Origin: Candidatus Pelagisphaera phototrophica
GTDB taxonomy: Bacteria; Verrucomicrobiota; Verrucomicrobiia; Opitutales; Opitutaceae
DNA length: 64,000 nucleotides
NCBI RefSeq assembly: GCF_014529625.1
Contig: NZ_CP076039.1
Span: 1,922,001-1,986,000, forward strand
Direction: 5' to 3'
The notes below the pieces were generated by a model. That model was not told the DNA's origin, searched no databases, and saw only the letters and a program-made list of their open reading frames with translations. Both the position numbers and the translations under genes were made by a program. Below, piece after piece: positions 61,908 through 64,000 of this stretch (position 1 is the first letter of the stretch; each line of letters opens with the position of its first letter).

Positions 61908-64000
61908 CTAGTGAACTCCTTTCGTCTGAAGAGCTTCTTTGAAGGGGCCCCAGATGTCGAGAGACAGTTGGGCATAGCCAACACCTAGAGCCGGTTCTTC
62001 TCCGAAACAGGTTTGCGCATATTCATCCCATGGGTAGGCTGGTTTAGACCAAGCATTTTGGGAGTCGTCGACGAGAAGCGATTTGCTCAAGGAGACGAAT
62101 TCATCTTCCTCGAATTGAACCGTTCGCTTTTCCAGTTTTTCGAGAGCATCCCAACTCAATTGTGGGAAAAATGAAAGGGGACGCTCTTGACCTCTAAGAA
62201 AGAGGGAAAGCAGGTCTTCGAGAATGCTGATGGCATCAACAATCGGTGGAAGTTCTATGGGAGACTCGGAATCCTGGAGGGATTGGATAAGTGACTTTTG
62301 CGGTTTGATCGCATTTGACAAAAGATGGCGTACCCAAAATTCAATTCTGGATTTTGCTTTCCATCTGCCCGGGTGGAGAAAAAATTGCTGATCTTGAGAG
62401 GCGCCACTTATTTGCTGTCCTGCGAGGCGATGAGTGTTTAGGCTTAGGTCAAGTGAGAGAATCTCTTGTTGAATAGGGCTTTTCAACTGTTCCCGCATCC
62501 TCTCTATGCTCAAAGCTTGTTCGCGAAGCTTTTCGTAGGACAGTCTTTCCAGGTATCCGGGGGGAAGCAGTTTGAGTGAGGCAACCAGCGTCCGATCGAT
62601 TGATTCAATGGATTGATTGTTCTGTATTGCTTCCGCGAATCGGTGTTGAATCTTGTACTGGTCGAGAGGGTTCTGGATTAGCGAATCTATTTCAGGGGGA
62701 TTGTCCTCAATGGTGGTAAAGCGAGCGCCCAGTACGTTGGTGACAAAGTATTTTTGTGGATCCTTGAAAAACCTGATAAAAGACTCGACTGGAATGTCCG
62801 CTTTCTTTGCCTCGATCGGCGTCGGTTCGAATTTAATTGCTGAATCCTCACGTTCCTTGGAAATCGTTCGGGCCAAGTATGTTTGGCAATTCATGGCCCT
62901 TTGGCTCGAGTAAGTATAGAGGAACTCCTCTTTGAAGTATTCAGGATCGTATGACTGCCTCTTGTGCGTTACGATGCGACTGTTCTTTGGAGAAGCGGGT
63001 TCAGCTTTTTCAAGATAGTCGAGTAGCTCCGAGACGACGATTGAAGGCTCCCGCTTGATGTCGCTGACCGGAGCGAGCCCTTTGTAGCTAATGAAAAGGC
63101 GGTCTCGGGCGGCCAGCAACGTTTCCAGAAAGAATTGTTTGTCCTCGTCCCGCGTGTTTCGGTCTCCCCTTTTTGGATCCTGGGCTAGAAGATCAAAGGG
63201 AGCCCGTATCGACTTGCGAGGAAAAGTGTCATTATCCATCCCTATCAGGCAAATCACTTTAGCTGGAATGCTTCGCATAGGCTTGAGCGAGCAGAACGTG
63301 ACCCTTCCGCTCAAATAGCCGCTGACCGGGGCGGCGCTTTCCAGGGCTTTGATCGTGCAAGATAAGGCCTCTCGACCATTCGCGAACACTCTTGATTGTT
63401 CGGGAAGCGCGTCTTGGAGAGACTCGATCGAAGCCTGAAATCGGTTAAGTTCGATTTCGTCCGCTGGTTTGAGTCGATCGAGTGTCAGGCAAAGCCGCTG
63501 ATTCCAGTAGCCAATGGTTTCGATGCGATCAGCGTCTTTCCTAATGTCTTGAAGGAAGTCGAGAAACTCGAGGAAGCGTCCGGCAAGTTCGGCGCTTTCG
63601 CCTTCAATTTCAGTAAATGGGGAGTGATTTCCTGGTATCAGTAAGCCACTGTCTCGAAAAGCGATTCCGGCAGCTAAGCGAGTTCGAAACTCAGACCAAG
63701 TATTTCGGTTTGTGGGGAACGCATTAAAGGCAGAACGGTGTGAAGCATCCCATCCCCAAACCACTCCTGTTTCGCGTATCCAGTACTCGATGCGTTCGAA
63801 ATCCGATTCCGAGAAACGGAACGCTTCCAGAGTGATCGGATGTTTCAAAAGCTCGATGATTTCAAGTGCCGTAACTCGCTTATTAGAAAGTTCCAAGTAC
63901 TCGATCGCTCCTGATATGAATACGGATTCCTGTGGTCCGGACTGGTCGGCTATGGAGAAAGGGATAGCCTTGTTGGCGTCTTCCTGGATTGAGAATACTG
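61908..64000 (-). CDS. recC: Exodeoxyribonuclease V gamma subunit, 5' end outside the window
   Basis: The frame is open from the stop at 61908 through the window edge at 64000, about 697 residues of an expected 1000-1100. The part beyond 63896 reads IPFSIADQSGPQESVFISGA, matching the conserved RecC segment (I-P-x-S-(I/L)-A-D-x-S), so the TTG at 63896 is not the start. Later are AIEYLELSNKRVTALEIIEL, RVTFCSLKPMRSIPAKVICL and IGMDNDTFPRKS, which match the RecC region. It is the Chi-recognition subunit. Confidence 0.92.
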   Translation of the reverse strand, partial: VFSIQEDANKAIPFSIADQSGPQESVFISGAIEYLELSNKRVTALEIIELLKHPITLEAFRFSESDFERIEYWIRETGVVWGWDASHRSAFNAFPTNRNTWSEFRTRLAAGIAFRDSGLLIPGNHSPFTEIEGESAELAGRFLEFLDFLQDIRKDADRIETIGYWNQRLCLTLDRLKPADEIELNRFQASIESLQDALPEQSRVFANGREALSCTIKALESAAPVSGYLSGRVTFCSLKPMRSIPAKVICLIGMDNDTFPRKSIRAPFDLLAQDPKRGDRNTRDEDKQFFLETLLAARDRLFISYKGLAPVSDIKREPSIVVSELLDYLEKAEPASPKNSRIVTHKRQSYDPEYFKEEFLYTYSSQRAMNCQTYLARTISKEREDSAIKFEPTPIEAKKADIPVESFIRFFKDPQKYFVTNVLGARFTTIEDNPPEIDSLIQNPLDQYKIQHRFAEAIQNNQSIESIDRTLVASLKLLPPGYLERLSYEKLREQALSIERMREQLKSPIQQEILSLDLSLNTHRLAGQQISGASQDQQFFLHPGRWKAKSRIEFWVRHLLSNAIKPQKSLIQSLQDSESPIELPPIVDAISILEDLLSLFLRGQERPLSFFPQLSWDALEKLEKRTVQFEEDEFVSLSKSLLVDDSQNAWSKPAYPWDEYAQTCFGEEPALGVGYAQLSLDIWGPFKEALQTKGVH

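Noticed and set aside
1-64000. CRISPR array, rRNA, prophage structural genes or a full insertion sequence
   Set aside because: I looked for regular short repeats with spacers, transposase signatures (DDE, HUH) and phage genes and saw none; only relics and short repeats are present.

Overview
The window looks like a chromosomal segment of a marine Verrucomicrobiota bacterium, probably of the Opitutales/Puniceicoccales type. This is inferred from the repeated C-terminal sorting signals of the VPDSG-CTERM type (a V-P-D-T/S-G-S-T-A motif, a short hydrophobic stretch, then A-R-R-R), from an S1 sulfatase, from several Tat-exported oxidoreductase and hydrolase types typical of the phylum, and from the style of the core genes. 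No rRNA, replication origin or CRISPR array is present. No exosortase gene is in the window.

The sequence splits into two parts. Positions 1 to about 24,050 are accessory: low coding density, many secreted proteins and lipoproteins, and much decay. The part holds eight copies of the VPDTG tail (three on intact genes at 17.6-19.5 kb, five on broken or orphan copies), a 679-bp tandem gene duplication, a dispersed 35-bp intergenic motif, and a small helix-turn-helix gene with a decayed second copy. It also holds two AT-rich foreign inserts (a lipoprotein at 8.6-9.3 kb, and a glycosyltransferase cassette at 14.9-15.7 kb between perfect 40-bp direct repeats), a tRNA-Thr beside a decayed type I restriction specificity subunit, and an isolated tmRNA/tRNA 3' end at 21.56 kb. 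Intact genes here include a 993-residue phosphodiesterase-TPR-sulfotransferase fusion, an Ig-domain esterase, a methyltransferase, a cyclase-family hydrolase, a HExxH protein and a cupin.

From about 24.1 kb onward the window is mostly dense core genome. A Tat-exported Gfo/Idh/MocA oxidoreductase is followed by a translation block on the + strand: rpmI-rplT, pheS-pheT, gatC-gatA-gatB, a CDGSH protein and metG. Then come menaquinone genes (isochorismate synthase and menD). On the - strand lie a Ppx/GppA phosphatase, rsmI, a coiled-coil protein with a 51-residue lipoprotein, pgi and ilvD. On the + strand follow scpB, pheA, a two-gene sodium:solute symporter, a DEAD-box helicase, a sulfatase and a YceI lipoprotein. 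After a pocket of dead genes at 53.1-53.9 kb come a VOC protein, a Tat-exported aspartylglucosaminidase-type hydrolase and a parvulin. The window ends in a tightly overlapping - strand operon recC-recB-recD-uridine-kinase-like, with recC cut by the window edge.

The most unusual signals are at the DNA level in the accessory half. The VPDTG tail behaves as a conserved nucleotide module that outlives its genes and seems to have seeded the tandem duplication. The glycosyltransferase cassette sits cleanly between 40-bp repeats that would rebuild a repeat found elsewhere in the window if it were removed. All function calls come from reading translated sequence and motifs; no database search was run.
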